Source: Oscillospiraceae bacterium (GTDB lineage: Bacteria > Bacillota_A > Clostridia > Saccharofermentanales > Saccharofermentanaceae). Taken from it: DNA of 8,481 bases. The stretch is from assembly GCA_902803365.1 (NCBI GenBank), contig CADCPU010000197.1, positions 1 through 8,481 on the forward strand, in the 5' to 3' direction. The notes beneath the pieces are model-generated. The model saw only the letters and a list, made by a program, of their open reading frames with translations, made no database searches and was not told where the DNA came from. Position 1 is the first letter of the stretch; every line of letters starts with the position of its first letter. Shown here one piece after another: positions 1 to 6,250 of the stretch. The position numbers and the translations under genes were made by a program.

Positions 1-423
1 ACATGTGCTTCTTACGGTATCCGTTCAGGCGGTGAACTCAAGCCAACAGGCAAGATCGAACCTACTGAACTGACATATGCGTTCGTTGAGCGTATGTACA
101 CTACTGCAATGGGTCGTGATTACGACGCGGAAGGCCGCCAGTACTGGGCAGGCGAACTTGCTAACTTCAACATTACGGGTGAGCAGGTTGGAGCATTTTT
201 CTTCTTGAGTGAAGAGATGATCAACTACAAGCTCTCCGATCAGGAGTACCTGAACAGACTCTATGCTACGTTTATGAACCGCGAGGCAGACGCTGACGGT
301 TCCGCATACTGGCTTGGTGTTATGGCATCAGGCGCAACACGCGAGAGCATTGTATACGGTTTCACGAGAAGCCCTGAGTTCACAGAGAAGTGCATTGAGG
401 CAAGGATCCTTCCTTTTGTATGA
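1..423 (+). CDS. C-terminal part of a secreted/surface DUF4214 protein (5' end outside window)
   Basis: The reading frame is open from base 1 to the TGA at 421-423, so this is the last 140 codons of a longer gene, not a complete small gene starting at the ATG at 94. It contains one full DUF4214 domain (Pfam family of unknown function found in bacterial surface proteins). Two units of the type Y-x(3)-hydrophobic-x-R-x(2)-D-x(2)-G-x(2)-YW-x(3)-L are visible, the second reading NREADADGSAYWLGV. Compared with the C-terminus of the 970-residue protein downstream (bases 4534-4950), 125 of 139 residues agree with no gaps, and most base differences are third-position synonymous changes. The two genes are therefore tandem paralogues kept under protein-level selection. 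The end reads ARILPFV against ARILPF in the paralogue. By analogy the missing part should carry a signal peptide and an extracellular region. Function is unknown; surface attachment or interaction is inference. Confidence 0.88.
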   Translation, partial: TCASYGIRSGGELKPTGKIEPTELTYAFVERMYTTAMGRDYDAEGRQYWAGELANFNITGEQVGAFFFLSEEMINYKLSDQEYLNRLYATFMNREADADGSAYWLGVMASGATRESIVYGFTRSPEFTEKCIEARILPFV

Positions 424-448
424 TTTGACACGATAAGATAATTACGAG

Positions 449-476
449 AGCCGCTTCTTCGGAGGCGGCTTTTGTT
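449..476 (+). terminator. Rho-independent terminator with UUCG tetraloop
   Basis: The stem AGCCGC (449-454) pairs with GCGGCT (465-470). It is extended inward by a T-G wobble, T-A and C-G, and closes on a C(TTCG)G tetraloop at 457-462. A short T-rich tract follows. It lies 25 bases past the stop codon of the DUF4214 gene and ends that transcript. Confidence 0.88.
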
Positions 477-504
477 ATTGTCGAACTCGAGTGATTCGGA
501 CTAT

Positions 505-573
505 CACAAATTACTCCAATGAAATGCCACAAATCACTCCGACAAAATACCACAAATCACTTGAATGTTCGCT
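505..573 (+). repeat. Three direct repeats at exact 23-bp spacing (iteron-like)
   Basis: The core CACAAATYACT occurs at 505-515, 528-538 and 551-561, each copy starting 23 bases after the previous one. Units 1 and 2 match at 18 of 23 positions over the full unit. Unit 3 keeps only the 11-base core before diverging. An inverted partial copy, GAGTGATT (489-496), lies just upstream. The third copy overlaps the predicted -35 element of the ATPase promoter, so these may be protein-binding sites for control of that gene. Confidence 0.7.
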
Positions 574-589
574 AGGCGTAGTATAGAAT
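561..589 (+). promoter_or_regulatory. Predicted sigma-A promoter of the DUF4143 ATPase gene
   Basis: A -35 box TTGAAT (561-566) and a -10 box TAGAAT (584-589) are separated by 17 bases. The GGAGG ribosome binding site at 601-605 follows, 6 bases before the ATG at 612. The -35 box lies inside the third 23-bp repeat unit, which suggests that a protein bound to the repeats would compete with or modulate RNA polymerase. Confidence 0.6.
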
Positions 590-611
590 ACACTGTATCT
601 GGAGGCTTGGT

Positions 612-1892
612 ATGGAGTATAAGGCACGAATCGCAGATATTTTATTGGCAGAAAAACTGGAATCGTTTGGCGCAACACTTGTGACTGGGCCAAAGGGTTG
701 TGGCAAAACTACTACGGCTAAACAAAAAGCTAAGAGTGTCATAGAGTTTCAAGATGAAGATAAAAGAGACGATTATCTTTCAGTTGCAAATACTCAACCA
801 TCCAGATTATTGATTGGCGATAACCCGAGATTGTTTGATGAATGGCAGGATGCTCCCAAAATCTGGGGTGCGATAAGGAAATCAGTGGATGATCTTCAGG
901 AAACAGGATTATATATTCTGACCGGATCTACATCTCAGAACGTAGAGACACCTCACACCGGAACACTGAGAATATCTACTATGAAAATGTATCCAATGAG
1001 TCTTTACGAGAGCGGAGAGTCAAATGGTACCGTGTCGCTTAAAGATTTGTTTGATGATCCTGAAAGTTTCGAAGGTTGTAAATCTGATCTGAATATTGAT
1101 GGGATAATCTATGCAATATGCAGAGGCGGATGGCCAAGCGTTTTTAAGATCAAGTCTGAGAAAGCTCGGTTAAACATAGCCAAAGATTTATTTGATCAGA
1201 CAGTAAATAATGATATTTCTAATGTTGATAAAGTTAAAAGAAATCCGGTTTGGGCAGAAACAATATTAAGATCCTATGCTAGAAACATGTGTACTCAGGC
1301 TGATACCAAAACTATATTTGCGGATGCACGTGCTACAACGGGGATGTCTGAATCGACTTTTTTCGATTATATATCTGCACTGGAAAAATTATATATTATT
1401 GAAGATATAGATGCTTGGTGTCCCTCTATCAGATCCAAAACGGCAATACGTGCGACAAAGAAGAAAAACCTTATTGATCCTTCCATAGCTGTAGCAGCAT
1501 TGAATTTGTCACCGGAGTATTTTAATTCCGACTTTAGGACATTGGGATATTTATTTGAATCACTTTGTTTTAGAGATCTGAGGATCTATTCCTCTCTTCA
1601 AAGAGGAAGAATGTCATATTATCGTGACAGATATGGTCTTGAAGCTGATGCAGTATTGCATTTGGGTGATGGTAGATATGCAATTATTGAAATAAAACTT
1701 GGTTCAAACGAGATAGAATATGGTGCAGAGCACCTTAACGAGATCGAAAGACTGATAATACACCATAACGAAAAAGAGAAACAGGTTCCTCTAAGAATAC
1801 CAGACCTGAAAATAGTTTTGACCGGAACAGAATATGGTTATAAACGTGATGACGGAGTATTTGTTATACCACTTGCGTGCTTAAGGCCGTGA
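612..1892 (+). CDS. AAA family ATPase with DUF4143 (PD-(D/E)xK-like) C-terminal domain
   Basis: This 426-residue protein has the AAA_14 plus DUF4143 architecture, the usual length for the family. Visible motifs are Walker A GPKGCGKT (residues 26-33), Walker B LFDEWQ (74-79), a sensor-1-like TGS (104-106), and the family block around R120 leading into MYPMSLYESGES (126-137). A GGWPSVF motif follows. In the C-terminal half, E344, D346 and E360-I-K362 match a restriction-endonuclease-like D-x13-ExK core. No signal peptide or membrane segment is seen, so it should be cytoplasmic. The biological role of this widespread family is not established; a nucleic-acid-related ATPase is inference. The start is supported by GGAGG six bases upstream. 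It is monocistronic, with its own promoter and terminator, and is A+T-richer than the surface-protein genes on either side. This fits an acquired cassette. Confidence 0.9.
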   Translation: MEYKARIADILLAEKLESFGATLVTGPKGCGKTTTAKQKAKSVIEFQDEDKRDDYLSVANTQPSRLLIGDNPRLFDEWQDAPKIWGAIRKSVDDLQETGLYILTGSTSQNVETPHTGTLRISTMKMYPMSLYESGESNGTVSLKDLFDDPESFEGCKSDLNIDGIIYAICRGGWPSVFKIKSEKARLNIAKDLFDQTVNNDISNVDKVKRNPVWAETILRSYARNMCTQADTKTIFADARATTGMSESTFFDYISALEKLYIIEDIDAWCPSIRSKTAIRATKKKNLIDPSIAVAALNLSPEYFNSDFRTLGYLFESLCFRDLRIYSSLQRGRMSYYRDRYGLEADAVLHLGDGRYAIIEIKLGSNEIEYGAEHLNEIERLIIHHNEKEKQVPLRIPDLKIVLTGTEYGYKRDDGVFVIPLACLRP

Positions 1893-1910
1893 TAATATAA
1901 GCATATAACA

Positions 1911-1956
1911 GAGGCTGTCTTGAAACGGTTCTGTCCGCTTTTGAGACAGCCTTTTT
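1911..1956 (+). terminator. Rho-independent terminator after the ATPase gene
   Basis: GGCTGTCT (1913-1920) pairs perfectly with AGACAGCC (1944-1951). Further G-T and A-T pairs extend inward through TGAAA and TTTTG, and a run of five T residues follows (1952-1956). It lies about 20 bases after the stop codon and insulates the following gene. Confidence 0.92.
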
Positions 1957-1972
1957 CGATGCCTTGAATCGA

Positions 1973-2001
1973 TTACAAATACGTTATGAGTGTGGTAAAA
2001 T
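1973..2001 (+). promoter_or_regulatory. Predicted sigma-A promoter of the large DUF4214 protein gene
   Basis: A -35 box TTACAA (1973-1978) and a -10 box TAAAAT (1996-2001) are separated by 17 bases. They fall between the ATPase terminator and the ribosome binding site GGAAGGG (2025-2031), which is 9 bases before the ATG at 2041. Confidence 0.6.
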
Positions 2002-2040
2002 CTGTGTGCTCAATTAAATGTTTTGGAAGGGATGTTGATT

Positions 2041-4953
2041 ATGAAGGGTATCAAGTCGTTGGCTGTTACATTTGCAACAGCTTTTTTGTTGGCCTTTACT
2101 TTGGCGCCGCTGATCGGCGGAGGCGAGAAAGTCCTGGGTGTTACGGGTAATTACATCAGTGTATCAACTTATGATGAACTGATGTTTTATCTCGGGCCTG
2201 CGAATTATTCTCGGTTGGATGATGAGCTTTATCTGGTATTGGATAGTGATATCAAAACTACTGACGGTAAAGCGAATAACTATTTTGTGCTGGATGATGA
2301 CAAAGAACATACGATCCACCTTGATCTTGCAGGACATAATTTGACTCGTTATGTTACATCTTCATACGATACCTGTATGTTTGATGTTGCCGAAAATGCC
2401 ACTCTCTATATCGAAGACAGTGTCGGTGGAGGAACAATAAAAGCCGGTTTCTGTAGCTTAGATGATTTGAGTATCTTTAAAGTGAGCGATAACGGACAAC
2501 TCATAATAAACGGAGGTTCCTTTAACGTAGAAAATCTTGAACTTGATACTCAGGTTATCCGTTGCGACGGAGGTAAGACTACGATCAACGCCGGAGATTT
2601 TTACGGTTACCACGATCTTGTCCACCTCGACCACGGAAGAGTGAATATCTATGGCGGTACTTTCAGATGCTATACTATGGCGTCTGATCACGGAAATCGC
2701 GGAATGTACTTTGATTCGACATACGGAAATTTCACCATTGGTAATTGTACGATGCAAAGTGCGTGTCCTTCTAATGTAGAGCAGCGTAAGTTCTACATTA
2801 CTGTCGCAGGAAACGGCATGTCATCAAGCCAAAGTCTCGGTGATCATCTGCTCTACAATACAAAAGTCAGGGTAGATGAGATCAACAAGACCAAGAGTCA
2901 GCTTGATACTTCCGTATCAGGTATGATGATCGAGTTCTACAACAATTACGGCATCGAGAAGATCCAGACCGTGATCGCGGAGCCGCATCACGGAAACACT
3001 CCTGCTACTTTGCGTTCCTATACCACAGCTACATATATTACGTCGCGTGAGTGGTATCACGGTGATACTCCGATGGAAGATGATGAGAAATTTGAAGCAG
3101 GTGAGACATACACTTTGAAATTTACGGTCGGCTGCGAAAACACGGATTATTTCAAAGATCCTAAGGTAACCGTGAATTATTCGGATGCCAACGTTACTGT
3201 TACCGAATGGTCCTCGGATATTGTAAAATGTACTTATACCGTCGTTCCTGATAACCGCGTCAACAGTGTCTCTGTGAGCGTTAACGACCCTGAGACAGGA
3301 ACGACGCCTGATCTTAATGCGAAGACCACGACACCTAATGTCAATATCAATTCCGTAACTTGGACCGACGAGAACGGTAACAGCCTCAAAGCAGATTCGA
3401 ACTTTGAGTCTTGCAAGAAGTATACTGCTACATTTGCGTTGAATTACAAGAACACGGGCTCGTCTGATGATCCCAAGTACTATATAACATCAAACACAAC
3501 AGTGGATGTGAACGGTTCGCCTGCCGAGTTCGTCGGTTACAAGGGCAGTAACACGCTATTCAGCTACACATTCGCCCCTTCTCACAATATCGAATACATG
3601 GCGCCACTGGCTCCGACCTGCACAGAAGACGGAAATTACGAATGTTGGCACTGCACAGAATGCGGCAAATACTTCCTTAAGGGCGGCACCTACGAAGTTG
3701 ATTCCAAGACCGTCATCATACCTGCATTGGGTCACTCATGGGGCAAGACAGAATATACATGGGCCAAAGACGGATCTTCCTGTGTAGCTTCACGCACATG
3801 TACAAGAGATTCCTCTCATATCGAGTCCGAAAATGCGATCATATCATCTGAAGTTAAGACTCCTGCAACATTGACTTCGATGGGCACGACATTATATACG
3901 GCCAAATTCAAGTATCCTGGCTTTGAGACTCAGACGTTCGAGGTCCAGGATATCCCTGTGCTGACACCGACGCCTAAGCCGACAGCAACACCTACGGCAA
4001 CACCTACACCGAAGGCTACAGCAACACCTAAGGTTACGGCAACGCCTGTTCCTACAGTTGCAAAGCCGACTGCTACATCTGCAGTGACGGCAACTCCTAC
4101 GGCTACACCTGTTGTGACTTCAAAGCCTACGGATGTGGCAACACCAACTGATGTACCTGCCGTAACTCCTGAAGTTACGCCTACGACAACACCTTCTGAA
4201 GATCCGAAGGTTCAGATCCTCGCATTCGTTGAGCGCATCTACATCTACGTCCTTGATCGTGAGCCTGAGACCGAAGGCGCTGCATATTGGTCAGATGAAC
4301 TCTATGCATTCCGTCGCACGGGAGCAGAGGTAGCCCAGGGCTTTATCTTCAGCCAGGAGTTTATCGATCGCAATACGACAGACGAGCAGTTCGTCACGAT
4401 CCTCTATAAGACCTTTTTCGGACGCGATGCAGATGAAGCAGGTATGAACTACTGGCTTGGTCAGCTCTCTTCCGGAACGATGGACAGGACAACAGTCGCT
4501 AACGGCTTCATCTACTCACAGGAGTGGGCAGATACCTGTGCTTCCTACGGCATCCGCTCGGGCGGCGAGCTTAAGCCGACAGGTAAGATCAAACCTACCG
4601 AACTGACATATGCGTTCGTTGAGCGCATGTATACCACGGCGATGGGCCGCGGTTATGACGAGGAAGGCCGTCAGTACTGGGCATCTGAGCTCGCAAACTT
4701 CAACATCACGGGCGAGCAGGTAGGAGCATCTTTCTTCCTGAGCGCTGAGATGGAAGGTTATAAGCTCAGTGATCAGGAGTTCCTGAACAGGCTCTACGCA
4801 ACGTTCATGAACCGCGAGGCAGACGCTGACGGATCAGCATACTGGCTCGGTGTTATGGCATCCGGCACACCTCGTGCAGATATCGTCTACGGCTTTACGA
4901 GAAGCCCTGAGTTCACTGAAAAGTGCGTTGAGGCAAGGATACTTCCGTTCTGA
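2041..4953 (+). CDS. Secreted multidomain surface protein: beta-helix-like, Ig-like, Cys-rich ribbon, T/P linker, two DUF4214 domains
   Basis: The 970-residue product begins with a signal peptide (MKGIK, then a hydrophobic stretch to about residue 26). Residues about 75-240 contain short beta-rich turns such as INGGSF, INAGDF and IYGGTF, typical of right-handed parallel beta-helix or adhesin-like proteins. Two Ig-like repeats begin near W338 and W441. A Cys-rich segment (C527, C535, C538, C541, then C581, C587) resembles the ribbon repeats of clostridial surface proteins. Residues 642-721 are a Thr/Pro-rich linker, followed by two DUF4214 domains (about 724-970) made of four YW-containing units. 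No LPXTG motif is present, so surface retention, if any, must use another route. I chose ATG 2041 because GGAAGGG lies 9 bases upstream and a Lys-containing signal peptide starts there. An in-frame TTG at 2023 and ATG at 2032 sit before or against that site. Role unknown; adhesion or polymer binding is inference. Confidence 0.87.
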   Translation: MKGIKSLAVTFATAFLLAFTLAPLIGGGEKVLGVTGNYISVSTYDELMFYLGPANYSRLDDELYLVLDSDIKTTDGKANNYFVLDDDKEHTIHLDLAGHNLTRYVTSSYDTCMFDVAENATLYIEDSVGGGTIKAGFCSLDDLSIFKVSDNGQLIINGGSFNVENLELDTQVIRCDGGKTTINAGDFYGYHDLVHLDHGRVNIYGGTFRCYTMASDHGNRGMYFDSTYGNFTIGNCTMQSACPSNVEQRKFYITVAGNGMSSSQSLGDHLLYNTKVRVDEINKTKSQLDTSVSGMMIEFYNNYGIEKIQTVIAEPHHGNTPATLRSYTTATYITSREWYHGDTPMEDDEKFEAGETYTLKFTVGCENTDYFKDPKVTVNYSDANVTVTEWSSDIVKCTYTVVPDNRVNSVSVSVNDPETGTTPDLNAKTTTPNVNINSVTWTDENGNSLKADSNFESCKKYTATFALNYKNTGSSDDPKYYITSNTTVDVNGSPAEFVGYKGSNTLFSYTFAPSHNIEYMAPLAPTCTEDGNYECWHCTECGKYFLKGGTYEVDSKTVIIPALGHSWGKTEYTWAKDGSSCVASRTCTRDSSHIESENAIISSEVKTPATLTSMGTTLYTAKFKYPGFETQTFEVQDIPVLTPTPKPTATPTATPTPKATATPKVTATPVPTVAKPTATSAVTATPTATPVVTSKPTDVATPTDVPAVTPEVTPTTTPSEDPKVQILAFVERIYIYVLDREPETEGAAYWSDELYAFRRTGAEVAQGFIFSQEFIDRNTTDEQFVTILYKTFFGRDADEAGMNYWLGQLSSGTMDRTTVANGFIYSQEWADTCASYGIRSGGELKPTGKIKPTELTYAFVERMYTTAMGRGYDEEGRQYWASELANFNITGEQVGASFFLSAEMEGYKLSDQEFLNRLYATFMNREADADGSAYWLGVMASGTPRADIVYGFTRSPEFTEKCVEARILPF
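4534..4950 (+). repeat. Paralogous DUF4214 block duplicated from or to bases 1-417
   Basis: Bases 4534-4950 align without gaps to 1-417, in the same orientation and about 4.5 kb apart. The protein is 125/139 identical, and differences cluster at third codon positions. This is a diverged tandem gene duplication rather than a recent identical repeat, although stretches such as the one around the NREADADG codons remain nearly identical and could recombine. Confidence 0.88.
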
Positions 4954-4975
4954 TCAAATTTGATATTTGAAGATA

Positions 4976-5007
4976 AAGAGGCTGTTTCTTATTGAAGCAG
5001 CCTTTTT
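4976..5007 (+). terminator. Rho-independent terminator after the DUF4214 gene
   Basis: GGCTG (4980-4984) pairs with CAGCC (4998-5002). The stem continues through a T-G wobble, two T-A pairs and a C-G pair to a five-base loop (4989-4993). A run of five T residues follows at 5003-5007. It lies about 25 bases past the stop codon. Confidence 0.9.
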
Positions 5008-5028
5008 CAATATGGAATATATTGCCGC

Positions 5029-5055
5029 TTTTTGTATCCAATTTGGATACAAAAA
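5029..5055. promoter_or_regulatory. Operator-like palindrome 1
   Basis: Arms TTTTTGTATCCAA (5029-5041) and its exact complement (5043-5055) flank a single central T at 5042, a perfect 13-bp-arm palindrome. The inner core GTATCCAATTTGGATAC (5034-5050) recurs in a second palindrome downstream. It could also work as a weak A/T-flanked hairpin in RNA, but the repeated core favours a binding site for a dimeric DNA-binding protein. Confidence 0.65.
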
Positions 5056-5073
5056 TTCTGTTGCAGGTGATTC

Positions 5074-5094
5074 CTGTATCCAAAACGGATACAG
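5074..5094. promoter_or_regulatory. Operator-like palindrome 2
   Basis: CTGTATCC (5074-5081) and GGATACAG (5087-5094) flank the spacer AAAAC. The 17-base core GTATCCAAAACGGATAC (5076-5092) matches that of palindrome 1, giving GTATCC-N5-GGATAC in both. The core centres (5042 and 5084) are 42 bp apart, close to four helical turns. The site is about 80 bases upstream of the DUF3791 start codon. Confidence 0.68.
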
Positions 5095-5102
5095 AATTCA
5101 TA

Positions 5103-5131
5103 TTGGTTTCTCGTTGTTAGAATCCTATTTT
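5103..5131 (+). promoter_or_regulatory. Possible promoter of the DUF3791-DUF3990 operon
   Basis: TTGGTT (5103-5108) and TATTTT (5126-5131) have a 17-base spacer and begin about 10 bases past palindrome 2. The match to consensus is weak, and TAGAAT at 5118-5123 is an alternative -10 without a clear -35. A promoter is expected here because a terminator lies upstream and an operon downstream. Confidence 0.3.
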
Positions 5132-5174
5132 AGTGGTAGTCTGAATATATAAATTTGATGATTGAGGTGCAGAT

Positions 5175-5381
5175 ATGGATAAAGAAGTATTTGAATTTGT
5201 AATATATATGATCCATGCCTGTGCCAATAAATGGGGTAAATCTCCATCGGTAGTATACAAAACATTGAAAGATAAGAATTGCATCGATAATTACCTTGTC
5301 CCTCACTATGAGATCCTTCATACGCAAAGCACAGATTTTGTCGTACAAGATATCGAAGAGTATATCGGGGGTGCGGCATGA
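5175..5381 (+). CDS. DUF3791 family small protein, possible antitoxin partner
   Basis: This 68-residue acidic cytoplasmic protein matches my memory of the DUF3791 family. It has an N-terminal EFVIYMIHACANKWG helix, a middle part, and the characteristic C-terminal block LHTQSTDFVVQDIEEYI (about 48-64). The length is typical. The start ATG at 5175 has GAGGTG (5164-5169) five bases upstream. Its stop overlaps the next start as ATGA (5378-5381), so the two genes are translationally coupled. Genes of this family often sit directly before DUF3990 genes in clostridial and actinobacterial genomes (recalled, not searched). That pairing and overlap suggest it binds or controls the DUF3990 protein. No helix-turn-helix is obvious by eye. 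Which of the two small proteins, if either, binds the upstream palindromes is unknown. Confidence 0.8.
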   Translation: MDKEVFEFVIYMIHACANKWGKSPSVVYKTLKDKNCIDNYLVPHYEILHTQSTDFVVQDIEEYIGGAA

Positions 5382-5857
5382 TCGTTTATCATGGTTCTGC
5401 TGATATTGTTGAAACGCCTGATGTTAAGCATTCGTATAGACATCTGGATTTCGGGATGGGCTTTTATGTAACATCCAATTATGAGCAAGCTGAAAGATGG
5501 GCTAAGCGCAAGGCAGATTTGGATGCTGATAAACATGCTTATGTTAATTCTTATGAGTTGAAAGAGAATTATTCTGAGTTCAGGGTGAAGACTTTTCCTG
5601 ATGATCTGACCGAATGGATCGATTTCGTTTGTGCTTGCAGAGACGGCAAACAGGATTATCTTGCATATGATTTGATTATTGGTAAAGTGGCGGATGATCG
5701 TGTTTTTCGCGTGGTTGATCTTTACCGTTCAGGCGTTTGGGATAAGGATCGTGCGATAAAAGAAATAAAGGTGTATCCGGGTTATGATCAGATTGCTTTC
5801 ATTAGCCAAAAGGCTATTGACCACTTGTTGATCTTTCAATCTGTTAAAGAGGTGTGA
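5378..5857 (+). CDS. DUF3990 family protein, putative ADP-ribosyltransferase-fold toxin/effector
   Basis: This 159-residue protein matches DUF3990 by its motifs: YHGS (residues 4-7), DFGMGFYVT (24-32) followed by QAERWA (37-42), YDLIIGKVADD (97-107) and DQIAFISQKA (137-146). The order H5 in YHGS, Y30 in GxGFYVT and Q138 in QIAF resembles the H-Y-[E/Q] triad of PARP-like ADP-ribosyltransferases, where HG, GxGxYF and an acidic or Gln position bind NAD+. An NAD-dependent transferase acting on a protein or nucleic acid is therefore inferred, not shown. It lacks a signal peptide. It starts in a 4-base ATGA overlap with the DUF3791 gene behind GGGGGTG (5366-5372), and another small gene follows 3 bases after its stop. 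The arrangement suits a toxin flanked by small regulators. A housekeeping role cannot be excluded. Confidence 0.83.
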   Translation: MIVYHGSADIVETPDVKHSYRHLDFGMGFYVTSNYEQAERWAKRKADLDADKHAYVNSYELKENYSEFRVKTFPDDLTEWIDFVCACRDGKQDYLAYDLIIGKVADDRVFRVVDLYRSGVWDKDRAIKEIKVYPGYDQIAFISQKAIDHLLIFQSVKEV

Positions 5858-5860
5858 GCG

Positions 5861-6103
5861 ATGGATGATAAGATTCTTGAAGAGATTTATCAGGAGAGGT
5901 TGGAAGAACGACTGATCGACCATATTGCTCAAAAACACGGGATCGATTATAAAACAGCGATGGATATCTACTATCGCAGTGAGCTTTCCGAGAAGATACA
6001 CGAAGGCCGATATGGTGTTCAGTACCTGGATCATGTGGTCTTGGCTGAGATATTGGAAAAGACTGAGCCTCATTTGTTTGAGAACATTTCTAAACACTCA
6101 TAA
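5861..6103 (+). CDS. Small helical protein, third gene of the DUF3791-DUF3990 operon
   Basis: The 80-residue product is highly charged and should be mostly alpha-helical. Its N-terminal half is rich in Glu, Arg and Lys (LEEIYQERLEERLIDHIAQK), then comes a YKTAMDIYYRSELSEKI segment and a C-terminal GVQYLDHVVLAEILEK helix. I do not assign a named family. Similar small proteins that I recall beside DUF3990 genes share a D/Y-rich end and comparable length. GAGGTG (5849-5854) lies six bases before the ATG, inside the end of the upstream gene, and only three bases separate the two genes, so co-translation is expected. An antitoxin or regulatory partner of the DUF3990 protein is inference from position. 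No hairpin terminator is evident between its stop and the next promoter, so some read-through into the GGDEF-EAL gene is possible. Confidence 0.78.
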   Translation: MDDKILEEIYQERLEERLIDHIAQKHGIDYKTAMDIYYRSELSEKIHEGRYGVQYLDHVVLAEILEKTEPHLFENISKHS

Positions 6104-6185
6104 CTGTATTGTGGATAGCAATTTCGGCAATATATACAATTTATTAAGAAAGTTTCAAAAATATTTATAATAATATGTTGAATAT

Positions 6186-6214
6186 TTGACTAATTTTGCT
6201 TTATCATCTTAATA
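6186..6214 (+). promoter_or_regulatory. Predicted promoter of the GGDEF-EAL gene
   Basis: TTGACT (6186-6191) is close to a consensus -35. TTAATA (6209-6214) follows after 17 bases, or TAATAG (6210-6215) after 18. The region before it (about 6130-6185) is almost pure A+T and could act as an UP element. The ribosome binding site GAGGTG (6240-6245) is five bases before the ATG at 6251. Confidence 0.5.
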
Positions 6215-6250
6215 GTAGAAACATATGCTCCGAGATAACGAGGTGTAGCT

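Noticed and set aside
94..423. Complete 109-residue DUF4214 gene starting at ATG 94
   Set aside because: The frame is open to base 1 and the upstream codons match the paralogue in phase, so this Met is internal to a longer gene.
505..573. CRISPR array
   Set aside because: The repeats are contiguous 23-base units with no unique spacers, only three copies, one half degenerate, and no cas genes nearby.
2023..2040. Upstream TTG (2023) or ATG (2032) as start of the large DUF4214 protein
   Set aside because: The Shine-Dalgarno GGAAGGG (2025-2031) overlaps the first and abuts the second. ATG 2041 has proper spacing and opens a standard signal peptide.
1911..5007. Similar GAGGCTGT...AGCCTTTTTC ends of the terminators at 1911-1956 and 4976-5007 as recombination sites
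   Set aside because: Similarity is limited to the stem and T tract expected of terminators; loops and inner stems differ.
5029..5055. Palindrome 1 as an intrinsic terminator
   Set aside because: The stem has A/T flanks and a one-base centre, a good terminator already lies at 4976-5007, and the same core recurs at 5076-5092, which fits a protein-binding site better.
4967..5152. Small 61-residue forward frame across the intergenic region
   Set aside because: It crosses the terminator and both palindromes and its product shows no family features.
6159..6187. AAATATT/AATATTT inverted repeat as terminator of the DUF3990 operon
   Set aside because: It is pure A/T with a 15-base loop, no T tract, and overlaps the -35 box of the next gene, so it is likely chance in an A+T-rich stretch.
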